This document shows, piece after piece, positions 1 to 5,870 of a DNA stretch of 7,699 bases (position 1 is its first letter; each line of letters starts with the position of its first letter). The notes under the pieces are model-generated. The model saw only the letters and a program-made list of their open reading frames with translations. It was not told where the DNA came from and searched no databases. Location: NCBI GenBank assembly GCA_003486675.1, contig DNGG01000352.1, forward strand, positions 5,351 to 13,049. Direction: 5' to 3'. Both the position numbers and the translations under genes were made by a program. The DNA comes from Cyanobacteria bacterium UBA11372 (GTDB lineage Bacteria; Cyanobacteriota; Cyanobacteriia; Cyanobacteriales; Aerosakkonemataceae).

Positions 1-1007
1 GTGGGAAGATGTTTGCCGATTTTACTTTGTCGGCAGGCATTTTGAATTACTCCGGGTTTTCCTAAGCTAAAAAGCATATCTTCGGCAGCTTCGCAAGCTT
101 CGTAATATGTGCCGAAAAAGGCTTTGATGTCTTGTCGCATTTCGGGGGCGAGATCTTTTAATTTGGGGCGATCGCTAAATTCGGTGAGGGCGAGGTAAAC
201 TTGGATATCTAAGGATCTGCGGTAGGCGATCGCATCCCATTCGGCTTCGTCGGTGGCTTGTAAAATCACTTTATAAGCCCGAGAAAAACTGCCAAATTCG
301 AGGATTAATTCTTCGGATTCTGGTAATTCATTTTTAACAGGTAAGCGTCCGCGATCGCTAATAAATTCCATCAGCGGTTGCAATTGTTCTCGGTAGTCTT
401 CAAACCGCTTGCTGGGCATTCTGATATGGGGAATGTAACTGCGCGATCGCCACCTGGAGGCGCGAAAGTTTTCTTTTGCTTGTTCCTCCCGAAAAACGAA
501 GTAAATACCCAATGCTACTGGTACTGGATCGACGCTTAAAACTTGGGCAATATAAGTTTTTAATTCTTCCTGTTCGTAATATTTCTGGAACGTATTGCGG
601 CAGGTAACAATACCGTCGCCGTAAGCAATTTGATCCTTACCTCGGTTATCAATTAAAACTTGGGCGGAAACAATTAAAACTTGCTGGGTAAGTTCCCAAG
701 CTTTTAATAACGCTTCGCGGCGTTCCTCGGTATCTTCGATAACATTAAGCACGTAACCCAAGTTAACAATATCCGCAGGAACTAGAGGCGCATCGGGGAA
801 GTAATAAGGGTCCCATCCGGCGCTAATATAACCTTTATGTGCCATGCGCGCTACATCGCCGCCGTAGCCGCAGCCGTAGTCAAAAAAGGTGGTAGTTTCG
901 TTCAAAAGTTCGGCTGCTAAAGCGACGCGCACGGGTATAGAAAGCTCGGTGCGGATAATCGCGGCTCGATGGCGCTCTATTTCTATTGTGGGAGAAGATT
1001 CGTCCAT
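1..1007 (-). CDS. Phosphorothioation-associated putative methyltransferase, 3' end cut by the window edge
   Basis: The frame reads from an ATG at 1007 leftwards through the window edge without a stop, giving 335 residues of N-terminal sequence. Residues 43-52 (DYGCGYGGDV) are a SAM-binding motif I. GWDP at 64-67 carries the acidic residue expected to hold the SAM ribose, and NLGYVLNVIED at 82-92 lies where motif IV is expected. This pattern, with the N-terminal ERHRAAIIR and LSIPVRVAL, matches my memory of the putative methyltransferase family found beside dnd genes (TIGR04096-like). Its substrate is not established to my knowledge; DNA is a guess from the context. It is last in the dndC-dndD-dndE direction, 183 bases after dndE. 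No good Shine-Dalgarno sequence precedes the ATG. The left end after residue 335 is missing, so a C-terminal domain cannot be excluded. The methyltransferase fold is secure; the subfamily is less so. Confidence 0.85.
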   Translation of the reverse strand, partial: MDESSPTIEIERHRAAIIRTELSIPVRVALAAELLNETTTFFDYGCGYGGDVARMAHKGYISAGWDPYYFPDAPLVPADIVNLGYVLNVIEDTEERREALLKAWELTQQVLIVSAQVLIDNRGKDQIAYGDGIVTCRNTFQKYYEQEELKTYIAQVLSVDPVPVALGIYFVFREEQAKENFRASRWRSRSYIPHIRMPSKRFEDYREQLQPLMEFISDRGRLPVKNELPESEELILEFGSFSRAYKVILQATDEAEWDAIAYRRSLDIQVYLALTEFSDRPKLKDLAPEMRQDIKAFFGTYYEACEAAEDMLFSLGKPGVIQNACRQSKIGKHLP

Positions 1008-1019
1008 ATGCGAATCAGC

Positions 1020-1056
1020 GGTAATTGGTAATTGGTAATTGGTAATTGGTAATTGG
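1020..1056. repeat. Heptamer tandem array GGTAATT, about 5.3 copies
   Basis: The unit GGTAATT repeats perfectly with period 7 from 1020 to 1056. Short heptamer arrays of this kind (STRR elements) are characteristic of filamentous cyanobacteria. Two inverted, slightly diverged units (ATTACCGATTACC, 1090-1102) follow downstream and could pair with 1041-1053. The array lies just upstream of the methyltransferase start, in its presumed leader. A TTGACA on the minus strand (1078-1073) lies nearby, but I see no matching -10 hexamer. Confidence 0.9.
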
Positions 1057-1109
1057 ATTAACAGGCTTTTGCTGTCAATACAATTATCTATTACCGATTA
1101 CCGAGCGTC

Positions 1110-1176
1110 AGAAACCCGGTTTCTTCATAGATTTCTCGCTGTCAAACCCACGATTTTTCAGAGAAACCGGGTTTCT
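1110..1176. repeat. Inverted repeat, 15-bp arms (AGAAACCCGGTTTCT type)
   Basis: The arm 1110-1124 is the exact reverse complement of 1162-1176, with 37 bases between them. Each arm is also nearly self-palindromic around AAACC(C/G)GGTTT. I recall this GAAACCGGGTTTCTT motif as a frequent intergenic repeat in cyanobacteria. It begins 15 bases past the dndE stop, so on the minus-strand transcript it could form a strong hairpin between dndE and the methyltransferase. No clean T-tract follows, so I do not call it a Rho-independent terminator. It could act as an attenuator, an RNA-processing site or simply an inserted repeat. Confidence 0.75.
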
Positions 1177-1190
1177 TTGGCTCGATGTAA

Positions 1191-1601
1191 CTAGCAACTT
1201 ACGTTAGTATTATTTGGCGATACTAGGGCGATTTGAATTAAGTCTTCAATTTTCTTAATATTTGGATCTCCGGCTAAATAACCGATACCGCGATGCAGGT
1301 GCAGGCGAAATTGATTAGCGAGGGTTTCTTTATCGGTTGGTAAACCGTCGTTATGACAGCGTTGTTTGAGGGCAATTAGTAAAATATCAGATAATTCTCC
1401 CCCAAAAACGCGCCAATTCATCTCGACGTTACTATCTGCTGGAATTGGTACGGGTGAGGGGATACTAGGTTCGGCGAGGGAACGACAAAATGCCCAGCGG
1501 CAGAGAATGTTCCACTGGTCAATTTTGGTGAGGCGCTTGAGTTTTGTCAGTTGTTCTTTTGCAGTTTGAGAAAGAACAATTCGGTTAGTTGGAGGTTCCA
1601 T
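1191..1601 (-). CDS. dndE: DNA sulfur modification protein DndE
   Basis: This is a 136-residue basic protein that I recognise as DndE. The diagnostic stretches are the N-terminal MEPPTNRIVLSQTAKEQL, the NILCRWAFCRSLAEPS block (31-46), IPADSNVEMNWRVFGGE (53-69) and the C-terminal FRLHLHRGIGYL (98-109). Family members form oligomers and bind nicked double-stranded DNA through basic surfaces. Lysines and arginines at K15, K20, K22, R23 and K26 fit this. DndE works with DndC and DndD in inserting sulfur into the DNA backbone in the cytoplasm. The length is near normal, slightly long at the C-terminus. The ATG at 1601 agrees with the family start, although no Shine-Dalgarno sequence is visible, as is common in cyanobacteria. 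It lies 105 bases downstream of dndD instead of overlapping it, with repeats in the gap, so it may have separate expression control. Confidence 0.93.
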   Translation of the reverse strand: MEPPTNRIVLSQTAKEQLTKLKRLTKIDQWNILCRWAFCRSLAEPSIPSPVPIPADSNVEMNWRVFGGELSDILLIALKQRCHNDGLPTDKETLANQFRLHLHRGIGYLAGDPNIKKIEDLIQIALVSPNNTNVSC

Positions 1602-1606
1602 AAATT

Positions 1607-1641
1607 GATTTTAGATTTCAGATTTTAGATTTTAGATTTGA
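1607..1641. repeat. Heptamer tandem array GATTTTA, five units
   Basis: There are five consecutive 7-base units: GATTTTA, GATTTCA, GATTTTA, GATTTTA, GATTTGA. This is a second STRR-like array in the window, with a different unit from the one at 1020. It starts 6 bases upstream of the dndE ATG, so on the minus strand it makes up the immediate dndE leader (TAAAATC repeats). It replaces any Shine-Dalgarno sequence there. Confidence 0.85.
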
Positions 1642-1705
1642 GGGCGATATGCCTACGGCACGCTACGCGATTCCGCGAAGCGGATCGCCCTTTGGGCGAA
1701 TCGCA
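1642..1705. repeat. Palindromic cyanobacterial repeat with nested hairpins
   Basis: This GC-rich element resembles the dispersed GCGATGCCTACGGCACGCTACGCGA family of cyanobacterial repeats, recognised from memory. Several stems are possible: GGGCGAT (1642-1648) with ATCGCCC (1684-1690); CCGC (1673-1676) with GCGG (1680-1683) on a GAA loop; and TCGCCC (1685-1690) with GGGCGA (1694-1699) on a TTT loop. The first and third exclude each other. It begins one base after the dndD stop and fills the dndD-dndE junction. A role in RNA stability or partial termination is possible but inferred. Confidence 0.75.
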
Positions 1706-1706
1706 T

Positions 1707-3680
1707 TTACCAAAAATATCCGGGTTCTACGTTGGTATGGCGCTCTTTGGGATTATACTTGAGCAGGTACTCGCGGGCGATCGCATCCTGCTGTCGCAAG
1801 TTTTCCACTTCTGTTTCCCCTATTTCCGTATCGGTGGAAAGCAATATCACTTGATGCGACGCGGAAGGGAAATATCGCTCAACTAAGTTACTGCGATGGG
1901 ATGAATCTAACCGCCCCAATGGAGTGTCAATTGCTACTGGAAGTCTGCGCCCGGATACTCTTGCCAATCCCCATAAAAACGCGATCGCTAAAAGTTGTTT
2001 TTCTCCGGCGGATAGGCGATGTTTGGGTACGGGTTGTCCTTGAGGATCGTAGAGGGAAAGGCTGAAGGTATGGGTGTCAATCGCGACGCGATGCACTAAG
2101 TCTGATTTGTGCAATAAATAGCGGAAACATTCGGTTACTTCGCCTTCTAATTTGTTTAATTTTCTCAGCGTCAATCGTTGTTTAAATAGTTTGAGCGTGG
2201 CTTGGACTTTGGCGCTAGCATTGATGATATGTTGGTCGTTTTGGATTTGAATACTTTGCTCGCTGTAGCGGGTTAGTTCTTTTTTGGTTTTGGCGATCGC
2301 ATCAGCTAATTCTTTACACTTGCGATCGCCTGCTTCATAAGCTGCCAAAGCTTTGGCATATTCGGTTTGTGCCTGTTTAACTGCGGTTTCTAATTCTGCA
2401 TAAGCTTCGGGGGCGGCGGCGGCGGCTAGTTCTCTTTCAAAGGAAGTTATTTCTAAATCTAGATCTTTGAGAATTTGTATGCAATCTAAAGCGGCATTTT
2501 TATCGGTATTTATCTGAAATCGGAGCAGATTTCCCAGAGCCTCGATAATTTCGGCATCGGCGGCGATAAATGGCTCTAAATCTTCTTGCTCTAATGCTCG
2601 ATTTTCTTGCATTAGGAAAGATTCTATTTTTTCTACTTGTTCGGGGATTAAGGAAATTTGCTTGATATAATTCAGCAACCGTTCATCCCGCGCTTTCAAG
2701 ACATCCCTTGCGGTTTCTAGTTCCTGCTGACGCGCTTCTTTTTGCGCTTGGTTATTCCCCTGTTCCAGTAAAGGTGAAATTAACGCTAAAGGTATTGCAC
2801 CTGCGGCTAATTCTACCAGGGATTCGCGAGTTTTTTCAGACTGATTTTTTAGGTTTGATAATTGTTGGTCTAACTGACTGCGTTGTGCGGCAATTCTACC
2901 ACCTTCTGAGATGAATTTGTTTTGGGCATGATTTTGGCGATCGCGCGCTGTTTCTAATTTTTCTTGCAGCGTTTCAAACTGTTTTAAAGCCGCGTTATAA
3001 GCATTGATTTTATCCGTTAGGTTTTGTTCTATTTCTTCTATAGTTGCGAGTTGCTTGGTATCGGCTAAAGCTTTGCGTTTGCGAGTAGCTAAAATATCCA
3101 GATCCAGGGATAGACGTTCGGCTAATTCTAGTCCTAACAAAGATTGAATTGCTTCAACAACCATTGGCGGCGGGGTTTCGAGTTCGGCAAGTTCTTTCAC
3201 CTGTTCGCCATCAAACAGAAACAGGTTAGAAATTCCGATCGGCAGGATGTTTTCTATATGATCGTCCCAGTTTTTAGCCAAATCGGAAGGCCAATATTCT
3301 CCTTCTAAAATGCCTAAATTATCTTTCCCGTCTTTCGGGTTTTTCGTCCAGTGTCGCACGACGCGATATTCGACTAATCTATCGTCTTGGATTTGTTCAA
3401 ATAATAATTCAATCCGCGTGTCTTCTATGGGTGAGGTGCGATTATTGACGCACTGGGAGAGAAAATCGCTATAGCTTAAATTTCCCCGCGTGGAACATTG
3501 GGCGCGTTGTCCGTAAAGCGCGAGGCGAATCGCATCCATCAGGGTAGTTTTACCGCCGCCATTCATACCGCCAAATAGGATAATCGGGCGCGGTTCGTTA
3601 TCTTTTTCTGGTCGAAGATCGATGACTTGGCGTCCCTGGTAGGGGCCGAAATTTTGCAGTACGAGTTCAAGAAATTTCAT
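1707..3680 (-). CDS. dndD: DNA sulfur modification protein DndD, SMC/Rad50-like ATPase
   Basis: This is a 657-residue protein counted from the ATG at 3680. The N-terminal MKFLELVLQNFGPYQG is the family start. Walker A GMNGGGKT is at about 38-45. A long, charged region rich in E, K, Q, L and A (roughly 190-520) looks like coiled coil. The ABC signature LSAGEKQ is at 556-562, Walker B LPVAIDTP follows with D585, and then the D-loop GRLD and the LLSTDTEI strand. No CxxC zinc hook is visible in the coiled coil, unlike Rad50. DndD hydrolyses ATP and is thought to open or nick the DNA during sulfur insertion, together with DndC and DndE. The frame extends 11 codons upstream to a TTG at 3713, but that start lies inside a tandem repeat, so I prefer the ATG. 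Neither start has a convincing Shine-Dalgarno sequence. The gap to dndC is 234 bases, unusually long for this operon. Confidence 0.93.
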   Translation of the reverse strand: MKFLELVLQNFGPYQGRQVIDLRPEKDNEPRPIILFGGMNGGGKTTLMDAIRLALYGQRAQCSTRGNLSYSDFLSQCVNNRTSPIEDTRIELLFEQIQDDRLVEYRVVRHWTKNPKDGKDNLGILEGEYWPSDLAKNWDDHIENILPIGISNLFLFDGEQVKELAELETPPPMVVEAIQSLLGLELAERLSLDLDILATRKRKALADTKQLATIEEIEQNLTDKINAYNAALKQFETLQEKLETARDRQNHAQNKFISEGGRIAAQRSQLDQQLSNLKNQSEKTRESLVELAAGAIPLALISPLLEQGNNQAQKEARQQELETARDVLKARDERLLNYIKQISLIPEQVEKIESFLMQENRALEQEDLEPFIAADAEIIEALGNLLRFQINTDKNAALDCIQILKDLDLEITSFERELAAAAAPEAYAELETAVKQAQTEYAKALAAYEAGDRKCKELADAIAKTKKELTRYSEQSIQIQNDQHIINASAKVQATLKLFKQRLTLRKLNKLEGEVTECFRYLLHKSDLVHRVAIDTHTFSLSLYDPQGQPVPKHRLSAGEKQLLAIAFLWGLARVSGRRLPVAIDTPLGRLDSSHRSNLVERYFPSASHQVILLSTDTEIGETEVENLRQQDAIAREYLLKYNPKERHTNVEPGYFW

Positions 3681-3708
3681 GGTTGAGGTTTTAGATGGGA
3701 AATGAACC

Positions 3709-3733
3709 GCCAAGACGCCAAGGACGCCAAGAG
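3709..3733. repeat. Tandem repeat GCCAAGAC / GCCAAGGAC / GCCAAGAG
   Basis: Three imperfect 8-9-base units stand in a row (3709-3716, 3717-3725, 3726-3733). On the minus strand they read CTTGGCGTCCTTGGCGTCTTGGC. I recall this motif as a frequent intergenic repeat in filamentous cyanobacteria. It forms the leader of dndD and contains the TTG that would be the longest dndD start. Confidence 0.8.
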
Positions 3734-3787
3734 TAAGAGGATTTTAGGGGTTTTAAGATGAGCGGGAATTACGCAAAGATTTTATAT

Positions 3788-3820
3788 GTAGGGTGCGTTA
3801 GCTTTCTTCGTAACGCACCA
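3788..3820. repeat. Hairpin repeat GTAGGGTGCGTTA-N10-TAACGCACCA, copy 1
   Basis: GGTGCGTTA (3792-3800) pairs perfectly with TAACGCACC (3811-3819) across a 10-base loop. A second copy in opposite orientation is at 7481-7512, with the same flanking GTAGG and A bases but a different 9-base loop. Conserved arms with a variable loop indicate a dispersed element rather than chance. It lies in the dndC-dndD junction, about 95 bases past the dndC stop on the minus strand. Confidence 0.88.
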
Positions 3821-3853
3821 TCTATCATATTTAGTGTAGCTGCGTAACTCTGA

Positions 3854-3859
3854 ATTATA
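3854..3859 (-). promoter_or_regulatory. Possible -10 box (TATAAT) upstream of dndD
   Basis: A perfect TATAAT reads on the minus strand at 3859-3854, inside the dndC-dndD gap. No -35 hexamer is recognisable at 16-18 bases. If used, it would allow dndD transcription independent of dndC. The rest of this gap (3681-3914) holds the two repeats listed and a weak stem, GGAAA/TTTCC, at 3867-3882. Confidence 0.25.
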
Positions 3860-3914
3860 TAGGAAGGGAAACCGGCATTTCCAGTAGGCGCGAGCTTAGT
3901 TTTATTTTCAAAGT

Positions 3915-5483
3915 TTAATCATCTGTATCTTCATCCTCTATATCCCCCCCTGGGAATTTTAAACTTGCCCAGTTTAGCTGTTTTACTTTGTCAACATTGC
4001 CTTGCTCGGCAGCATTTTTTAAGTCGCGTTTATAGCGGGCGTTAGCAATAGCTTCTTCTTTGGAACGAGAACTGGTTTCAAAACATTGTTCTAACGCATC
4101 ATAAATTCCCGTGCGACGCGCTTTGTTACGATATTGGCGTTCGGTATCGAGTAGTTTTGCCATTAGTTCTAGGTGCATGGCATCGTCTTCGCAAATTTCT
4201 TCTAACACTGCCCATTCATCGCTGCCTAGCAGTGTTCTATCAGCACCGGGGCGGGGATCTTTAAATTTTTCGCCTGTCACTTGTTTGTATATACGGGGTA
4301 AGCTGTCATCAAATTCGTGTTTTTCTTCTAGCCAGATGCGCCGAATTTCGCTCAATTCTTCGCCTGTTATGAGGGTAATGTCGCGCATTTCTGGCGGTGC
4401 GGTTTGGCGGATTTTGGTTTGGGCTTCTAATACTCGTCTTAACCAATGTTCTCGCCAGTATTTAGTATAAGGGCCGGGGATTGGTTCAACTGAAGTTTCG
4501 CCATCGACATTGCGTTCAAAAAGTTGTACTTCACCCCAGATGCGGCGAAAGTCTCTCTTGTCGCGATCGTTTTCAAGATCTAATTCATTGCGGATATCGA
4601 GTAGCGGCTGCATCCATTCTTTTTCTTCATCATTTTGAATCATTGCCTCCATAGATTTGTCTTGGTTAACCATTGTACAAACCCAGCATCCAAAGCGCGA
4701 ATCACCACAGCTAGGAGTCGAAGTATCGACAACTAAAGGACATTCGTTATCTGCCGTCGCACCTCGATACATAGAGAATAGATTTTTGTTGTTTCCTCCC
4801 CAAGGATTTTGCCATTGGTTGAGATAAATCCAAACTTCATCATTGCGCCAATCTTCGATCGGAGTGTAAATCAGAGAGTTAGGTAGGCGAGCATTAGGGC
4901 TTAAGCGATCGCGTAGTCTACCTGCTTCGTGTCTTTTCATTGTCGCCGCACGTGTGGCACTTTCAGCCTTGCGAGTACCTAAGACAACAATAGTTTCACC
5001 TTGTACTCGAATCATCTCTCGAATAAAGTGGTTAACCGGCTGAATTTTCATCCGATCTGTACACCAACGAAATCCATTGCGCGGTGCTGGATAACCTCTG
5101 CCAATTAAGCATACCCAAAATGTTTCTTGAACTGAAGGATGAAGCAGATTTGGTTCGATTGGCATTCCTTGTTCAAGCGCCGCCAACTTAACCTGTTTTA
5201 TGCAATTGCGAACCCAAGCAGAAACTATAGGATTTTCTACCTGCGTGTCTGTGGTAATAACGTAGATTGTTTTGGTTCTTTTTTCTGGCGCTAAAGCAGC
5301 GATCGCATACCATATCAGTTGCAATACTGCGCTGGAATCTTTCCCAAACGATACTCCTACAATCCACGGTATATCGTCTTGACAATATAACTCTTGGATT
5401 TCTTTAGTTAGCTTTTCTATATCTTCTACTAACTCCTCCACCTTACGTCGAGGAAATAGTGACATCTGCTGAGCTTGTGTCAT
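3915..5483 (-). CDS. dndC: DNA sulfur modification protein DndC, PP-loop ATPase with Fe-S cluster
   Basis: This is a 522-residue protein counted from the ATG at 5483. It belongs to the PAPS reductase-like PP-loop family. The PP-loop SFGKDSS is at 45-51, where most relatives have SGGKDS. FRWCTDRMK holds C141, and LGTRKAES follows at 169-176. Then come C248, C259, C266 and C269 (the last two as CWVC), a spacing that fits ligands of a 4Fe-4S cluster. DndC receives sulfur from a cysteine desulfurase and uses ATP to pass it toward the DNA with DndD and DndE. I chose the start MTQAQQMSLFPRRK because it matches the family start as I know it and has GGAG nine bases upstream. The frame stays open 66 codons further, to 5681; that part is listed separately. 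The acidic C-terminus (EDEDTDD) is also typical. The gene runs divergently from dndB. Confidence 0.93.
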   Translation of the reverse strand: MTQAQQMSLFPRRKVEELVEDIEKLTKEIQELYCQDDIPWIVGVSFGKDSSAVLQLIWYAIAALAPEKRTKTIYVITTDTQVENPIVSAWVRNCIKQVKLAALEQGMPIEPNLLHPSVQETFWVCLIGRGYPAPRNGFRWCTDRMKIQPVNHFIREMIRVQGETIVVLGTRKAESATRAATMKRHEAGRLRDRLSPNARLPNSLIYTPIEDWRNDEVWIYLNQWQNPWGGNNKNLFSMYRGATADNECPLVVDTSTPSCGDSRFGCWVCTMVNQDKSMEAMIQNDEEKEWMQPLLDIRNELDLENDRDKRDFRRIWGEVQLFERNVDGETSVEPIPGPYTKYWREHWLRRVLEAQTKIRQTAPPEMRDITLITGEELSEIRRIWLEEKHEFDDSLPRIYKQVTGEKFKDPRPGADRTLLGSDEWAVLEEICEDDAMHLELMAKLLDTERQYRNKARRTGIYDALEQCFETSSRSKEEAIANARYKRDLKNAAEQGNVDKVKQLNWASLKFPGGDIEDEDTDD

Positions 5484-5681
5484 CTTGGAAAACTCCGATC
5501 TTGCTTGTCGATTCGTTATTGTTTTACCCGTTAAATTATACAAAATAACAGCAAGCGCAAATGCCGTGAGAATAGCAGTTAATATGCCAAAAACGCATTT
5601 GGGATCGATATAAGCGATCGCTTTAGATGTTCTTCGCCAGAATCGGGCTAAATCGATCTCACTTGCTTGTGGGGTGGGCAT
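5484..5681 (-). other. In-frame upstream extension of dndC with a membrane-like segment
   Basis: An open 66-codon stretch precedes the preferred dndC start in the same frame, from an ATG at 5681. It encodes a charged start followed by a hydrophobic run of about 20 residues (around 29-50, with FGILTAILTAFALAVILYNL) that looks like a transmembrane helix, then a basic linker. DndC is cytoplasmic and I know of no family member with such a segment. The ATG at 5681 lies at the loop of a repeat hairpin. This may be a remnant of a membrane-protein gene or a read-open leader. A real N-terminal anchor, making a 588-residue DndC, cannot be ruled out from sequence alone. Confidence 0.5.
5535..5540 (-). 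promoter_or_regulatory. dndC: Possible dndC -10 box (TATAAT)
   Basis: A perfect TATAAT reads on the minus strand at 5540-5535. Transcription would start near 5528 and leave a leader of about 45 bases before the ATG at 5483 and its GGAG. I see no good -35 hexamer. If active, it lies inside the upstream extension and would exclude the start at 5681. Confidence 0.35.
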
Positions 5682-5691
5682 CTTGCCCGCC
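5673..5691. repeat. Short hairpin repeat GGTGGGCATCTTGCCCGCC
   Basis: The arms 5673-5680 and 5684-5691 pair over eight positions (one G-U) with a TCT loop. I recall GTGGGCATCTTGCCCGCC as a very common intergenic repeat in filamentous cyanobacteria. The minus-strand ATG at 5681-5679 overlaps its loop and one arm, which argues that this ATG arose with the repeat. Confidence 0.75.
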
Positions 5692-5870
5692 AGCCTCTAA
5701 TTATTAAGATTCATTTACAACTATTGACAAATTAAGCACCATCTGATTATGTAATGAAGTTCGATAGATTTATTATCACACAGGTAACAATTTTTAAAAA
5801 CTAAATTGACACATAAGTTATTAAAGGATAATTTTTTAAAATTAGCGGAAATATTTTCAAATAAAAATTC
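5692..5870. promoter_or_regulatory. AT-rich divergent control region between dndC and dndB
   Basis: These 179 bases are strongly AT-rich and non-coding, placed where divergent dnd promoters and any DndB operator should be. Two TTGACA hexamers occur on the plus strand (5724-5729 and 5806-5811), each within a similar ATTGACA...TAAG context, about 82 bases apart. The near-palindrome ATTATGTAAT is at 5746-5755. I see no long perfect inverted repeat that would mark an operator. Minus-strand GATAAT at 5777-5772 is another candidate dndC -10, without a good -35. Confidence 0.5.
5806..5832 (+). promoter_or_regulatory. dndB: Candidate dndB promoter
   Basis: TTGACA (5806-5811) is a perfect -35 hexamer, and GATAAT (5827-5832) matches five of six -10 positions. 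The spacer is 15 bases, shorter than the ideal 17. Transcription would begin near 5839, leaving about 32 bases before the ATG. No clear Shine-Dalgarno sequence lies in that leader. Confidence 0.45.

Noticed and set aside
1110..1176. Rho-independent terminator after dndE
   Set aside because: The stem is strong but the loop is 37 bases and no T-tract follows on the minus strand, so it is kept only as an inverted repeat.
1020..1641. Repeat arrays as a CRISPR
   Set aside because: The units are 7 bases with no spacers, and the longer repeats are single inverted pairs; no cas genes are present.
1366..1886. Plus-strand open frames of 67 and 82 codons over dndE, its upstream repeats and the dndD end
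   Set aside because: They lie opposite recognised genes and a repeat, show no family motif, and have no promoter or ribosome site of note.
2708..2914. Plus-strand frame of 68 codons inside dndD
   Set aside because: Antisense to the coiled-coil coding region, whose codon bias leaves the opposite strand open; no recognisable protein.
2400..3100. Rad50-type zinc hook in DndD
   Set aside because: No CxxC motif is found in the coiled-coil region; only an isolated cysteine is present.
4111..4470. Plus-strand frame of 119 codons inside dndC
   Set aside because: Ser/Arg-rich, low-complexity translation typical of an antisense shadow of a conserved gene.
5188..5385. Minus-strand 65-codon frame within dndC in another frame
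   Set aside because: Overlaps the PP-loop part of dndC, which is clearly the real product.
5746..5755. ATTATGTAAT as a DndB operator
   Set aside because: Short, imperfect in the centre and of a composition expected by chance in AT-rich DNA.
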